Positions 5,846 to 9,042 of a DNA stretch of 9,042 bases are shown here, one piece after another. The stretch is from CAZUSC01 sp964622915 (GTDB taxonomy: Bacteria > Patescibacteriota > Andersenbacteria > UBA10190). Under the pieces are notes generated by a model. It had not been told where the DNA came from. It worked only from the letters and a program-made list of their open reading frames with translations, and ran no database searches. The DNA is taken from assembly GCA_964622915.1 (NCBI GenBank), contig CAZUSC010000075.1:1-9042 (forward strand). Reading direction: 5' to 3'. The first letter of the stretch is position 1; each line of letters opens with the position of its first letter. The position numbers and the translations under genes are program-made.

Positions 5846-8800
5846 TTAAGCCCTGCACCATGCTTCAGCATTCTGGAACATGCGAAGCCATGGGGAAACT
5901 GCGTGACTTCGCCATGAGTGGGGCATCCATGGCCATTGCCATAAGCGGAAACAGCGTTCTGGATGCGGCATCATCGCAAGATGACGTCCGTCCGGAGAAC
6001 ACAGAGCCGTAATCCCGATTGGCGAACCATTCGGATTGTACGGATATACTTCCGTCCGATCACCATACGGATCAACATATGCGAGAGGCGAGAGCTTACA
6101 CTCCGAAACCTCCTGCGCAACCGACTGGTCCGGATAGATTAGACGACCTTCACCATGCGCCACCCATATACCAAGCTTCGATCCTTCCATGCCGGCAAGA
6201 AGCACCGATGGGCTTGGCAGAACTTCTACCTGTACCCACCTAGACTCAAACCGACCTGAAGTGTTGTGAACGAATCTCGGCTGCGCCTCACTAGCGAGTC
6301 CCTTCCACGGAACCCATCCGAGTAGCGCCATTAGCTGACAGCCATTGCATACGCCGAGTGAGAATGTATTCTCGCGAGCGTAGAAGCGGTCAAACATCTC
6401 CCTCAACTTATCGTTGAAAAGAATTGTTCCGGCCCAGCCTTTTGCGCTGTCGAATACATCCATATAGGAGAACCCGCCAGCGAAGATGATGCCTTGGAAC
6501 TGATCCAGATCGATCCTATCTTCAAGGAGATCACTCATTGCGACATCCCAGGGTTCCAGACCAGCAGCTGCACAGGCTGCTTGCATTTCTCGGTCGCCAT
6601 TCGTACCTTCCTCGCGCAATACTGCCACGCGAGGCTTGTTATCCGCCGCCAAAATTTCCGGAAGCGTCGCGACTGGCTTAAACGAGAGTCGATACGAAGG
6701 AGCGATATCTATGCCGGGAAGATGGTTTCGGTGACCACGATGCTCTTCATCGGCGCAGATCGGATTTGTTTGCAGCCGCTCAAGTTGGTGGCTAGTTGAT
6801 TCCCACCAACTTCGCAGCTGCGTAACAGTACCTGACCACATCTCTCCGGTATTTTTTTCTCCTTCTGGAATGTATGCAGAGCCAGAATACCAAACAGAGC
6901 AGTCGCCAGTGTTGTTTGTCTGACCGATTTGATGCATGCGAACTCCGAAAGAATCACACACATCCAGGATCTTTTCCTGGTTATCTTCCGTGAACTCCAA
7001 GACAAACCCCAATTCCTCACCGAAAAGCTCAGACAAAATTGAGGTCCAGCAATCCAGATGGAGAATTAAATTGATCTTGAACCCGCATCGACTTGCCATA
7101 CACATCTCGGCAATTGCGGTAATGAGGCCGCCGTCGCTTCGATCATGCAAAGCTAGAATCAGCCCTTCGTCGATCATCCGTTGCACCGCAAGAAATGCAT
7201 TCTTGAGGAGCTTTGAGTCATCTACGTCAGGGGTATCGTTTCCAAGCTGATTGAAAGCTTGAGCTAAAGCAGAACCACCCAAGCGTTCTTCACCGGGTCC
7301 TGGACCAAGATCAATCAGACCAAGCAGGCTTTGGCCAGGCATCTTAATGTCTGGCGTGACCTTCTTCGTGATATCTGGTACAGGCGCATATCCTAGCACC
7401 ACCAGACTTCCGGGAGACTTAACGAGCTCTCCTGAAATTGTAGCTGCCATTGAAAGACTATCCTTACCTCCATCAACTGCGATACCAAGTTCGATCATCA
7501 GATCAGACATGGCCACCGCAGCGTCATAAAGAAGGGCGCCTTCGTGAGGCAGTTTGGCCGGCCACATCCAGTTGGCCCGACAGCGGATATCTCCGATGTC
7601 GCTGATCTTAACCGCGGCCATGTTGGTAAGCATTTCTGCCACCGCCATTCTGGCTCCGGCTTTAGGATCGATAAGCATTTTTACCGGTTGTTCACCGATT
7701 GCAGCGGCGCTTCCCGTCAGACCGAAATGGCTCTGAGCGTTGACGCTTACATTGGCGATTGGAATCTGGGCGATCCCACAGCATTGCTGTTGCGCTACGA
7801 GCCCAGTGACGCTTCGGTCCACCTTGTGAACGAGGAATCCCTTCGAGCCAACTGCAGGAAGTTTGAAAACCGCCTGGATTGCTTCGCCGACAGTGACATC
7901 CGGCAGGTCCAGAGGTTTAAAACCTTCCGTCCGCCGGTTCGATTCGAAAGTCTTCTGGGGCATATTCGTAAGAATCTGCTCCAAGTTGAGATCGACTGGC
8001 ATTGTCCCATTCTTGGTGTCTTCGACGACAACTTTTCCGCTGCCATCGATTTTTCCGAGAACTTCGCAGTTGACGCGTTCGCGTGTGCAGATCGACTGAA
8101 AGAGTGCAATCTGCTCCGGCCAAATTAAGAGTCCGTATCCTTCTTGGAATTCGGCGCTCCAAATTTGGAGGACTGACATCGTCTTGTCGCCAAGCACTAT
8201 GCCACGAATGCTGATCTTGCCGCCAAGGGGTTCAAGTAATTCAGTAAGAACATTGCTCGGCCCACCGGCGCCTTGATCATGAATGCTTGAGATAGGATTA
8301 CTTTCTCCCATTTCAACACAGGCTCGAATGACCCGATTCGCCCGATTCTCCATCTCTGCGTTGCCGCGTTGAACAGAATTGAAATCGAGTGACTCGGTGT
8401 TTTGACCTTGCATCATACTAGAGGCTGCGCCTCCGCCAACACCGATAGGATAGGCAGGACCGCCAATACGTACGATAAGCATTCCAACTTCAGGATTCTC
8501 TTTGGCGATGTGTCCATCAAACAAATGACCGATACCACCGCTATAGAGGATGGGCTTACGTGGCTCTCGCCACTCATTGCCGACCACCTGACCGAAAGTT
8601 CGGGTAAATCCCAGTGTGAGGGGTTCGCCGAACTGATTGCCGTAACTTGATACGCCATTGCTCCCTTCGATCAGAATTGAGAGTGGCGAGGCGTATTGCG
8701 ACAGCTTGTCGAATCCCTCAACCTCGCCCGGAATTGAGTAGCCAGCAATGAAAAGGTTTCCGACAAAGTACCCTGCGATACCGATGCCAACAATACCACC

Positions 8801-9042
8801 CCGTCCGACTGCTGTGTTATCGCGTATCCGTCCGCCGGAACCTGTTTGGGCGCCAGGGAAAGGCGCGACAAAGGTCGGATGATTATGCGTCTCAGCGGTA
8901 CAAGTGATATGAACCATCTTTTCCAAGATACGCATTTTCGAAGACATACCCGGAGTGACGGGGAGGATTAAGCGTGTGCCGAATCCCTTGGTGACACCAG
9001 CGTTGTCTCTGAAGGCAACGAGACTGCAATTTTCACCACCAA
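5846..9042 (-). CDS. purL: Phosphoribosylformylglycinamidine synthase, large single-chain type (N-terminus beyond the window edge)
   Basis: PurL converts FGAR to FGAM with ATP and glutamine, step four of purine synthesis. From the right edge 1064 codons are open before TAA at 5846; homologues have about 1300 residues, so some 230-270 are outside. The in-frame ATG at 8947 is internal: GGENCSLVAFRDNAG, a conserved PurL stretch, reads through before it. Counting from the first visible codon (9040): ETHNHP (50-55) opens the first FGAM synthase domain, HDQGAGG is at 254-260, and the second domain has VDGGKDSLSM (522-531) and DRSDGG (633-638). The glutaminase domain (about 804-1064) has its nucleophile in GVCNGCQ (Cys898, codon 6349-6347) and the dyad in MMPHPE (His1026, Glu1028). 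All catalytic elements in view are intact. NWMWPAKLPHEGA and SAKGWAGTI recall eukaryotic PFAS more than E. coli PurL, judged from memory. No other purine gene is in view. Confidence 0.97.
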   Translation of the reverse strand, partial: GGENCSLVAFRDNAGVTKGFGTRLILPVTPGMSSKMRILEKMVHITCTAETHNHPTFVAPFPGAQTGSGGRIRDNTAVGRGGIVGIGIAGYFVGNLFIAGYSIPGEVEGFDKLSQYASPLSILIEGSNGVSSYGNQFGEPLTLGFTRTFGQVVGNEWREPRKPILYSGGIGHLFDGHIAKENPEVGMLIVRIGGPAYPIGVGGGAASSMMQGQNTESLDFNSVQRGNAEMENRANRVIRACVEMGESNPISSIHDQGAGGPSNVLTELLEPLGGKISIRGIVLGDKTMSVLQIWSAEFQEGYGLLIWPEQIALFQSICTRERVNCEVLGKIDGSGKVVVEDTKNGTMPVDLNLEQILTNMPQKTFESNRRTEGFKPLDLPDVTVGEAIQAVFKLPAVGSKGFLVHKVDRSVTGLVAQQQCCGIAQIPIANVSVNAQSHFGLTGSAAAIGEQPVKMLIDPKAGARMAVAEMLTNMAAVKISDIGDIRCRANWMWPAKLPHEGALLYDAAVAMSDLMIELGIAVDGGKDSLSMAATISGELVKSPGSLVVLGYAPVPDITKKVTPDIKMPGQSLLGLIDLGPGPGEERLGGSALAQAFNQLGNDTPDVDDSKLLKNAFLAVQRMIDEGLILALHDRSDGGLITAIAEMCMASRCGFKINLILHLDCWTSILSELFGEELGFVLEFTEDNQEKILDVCDSFGVRMHQIGQTNNTGDCSVWYSGSAYIPEGEKNTGEMWSGTVTQLRSWWESTSHQLERLQTNPICADEEHRGHRNHLPGIDIAPSYRLSFKPVATLPEILAADNKPRVAVLREEGTNGDREMQAACAAAGLEPWDVAMSDLLEDRIDLDQFQGIIFAGGFSYMDVFDSAKGWAGTILFNDKLREMFDRFYARENTFSLGVCNGCQLMALLGWVPWKGLASEAQPRFVHNTSGRFESRWVQVEVLPSPSVLLAGMEGSKLGIWVAHGEGRLIYPDQSVAQEVSECKLSPLAYVDPYGDRTEVYPYNPNGSPIGITALCSPDGRHLAMMPHPERCFRLWQWPWMPHSWRSHAVSPWLRMFQNAEAWCRA

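Noticed and set aside
7544..8128. Plus-strand open frame of 194 codons inside purL
   Set aside because: It is antisense to an intact, motif-complete purL frame, has no ribosome binding site and no family features; it is a shadow of purL codon usage.
8671..8947. ATG 8947 as the start of purL, making a 1033-residue protein
   Set aside because: The frame stays open upstream to the edge and encodes conserved PurL sequence (GGENCSLVAFRDNAG), so that ATG is internal.
5846..9042. Codon-usage evidence that purL was recently transferred
   Set aside because: Glycine codons at the start of typA are mostly GGC (9 of 11 by hand count) while the visible start of purL is mixed (4 of 17), but the helicase and AI-2E-family genes are also mixed, so there is no clean contrast.

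Overview
The window looks like bacterial chromosome: compact genes, sigma70-type promoters, Shine-Dalgarno sites and intrinsic terminators. Nothing identifies the species. Housekeeping genes mixed with tiny orphan genes and two generic membrane proteins would fit an uncultured lineage such as Patescibacteria, but that is only inference. I see no rRNA, tRNA, CRISPR array, transposase or phage gene.

Left third (1-2800), minus strand. A two-gene operon is read from near 2757 down to the left edge. A consensus promoter (TTGACA, 17 bp, TATAAT) and a structured leader of about 96 nt precede a DEAD-box RNA helicase. One base after it begins the ribosome-associated GTPase TypA/BipA, cut by the window edge. 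Both families act in ribosome assembly and low-temperature growth.

Middle left (2800-3890), plus strand. A divergent strong promoter drives an unrecognised 97-residue acidic protein, possibly followed by a 33-codon micro-ORF. Then comes a 256-nt non-coding stretch with an 89-nt element bounded by near-perfect 20-bp inverted repeats, and short duplicated motifs. A third promoter and an almost ideal ribosome binding site precede an 85-residue single-pass membrane protein. This is the least explained part of the window.

Middle right (3890-5840). An AI-2E/PerM-family membrane protein (minus) and a DUF2238/YjdF-like membrane protein (plus) are divergent from a short AT-rich gap. The plus gene converges on the purine gene, with two terminator-like hairpins between them, both oriented for the minus strand.

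Right third (5846-9042), minus strand. The C-terminal 1064 residues of a large single-chain phosphoribosylformylglycinamidine synthase (PurL), including the complete glutaminase domain; the N terminus is beyond the right edge. Its sequence resembles the long PurL/PFAS type rather than the split PurS/PurQ/PurL type.

No clear new multi-gene system is visible. The best leads are the inverted-repeat element with its small flanking genes, and the structured leader of the helicase-typA operon.
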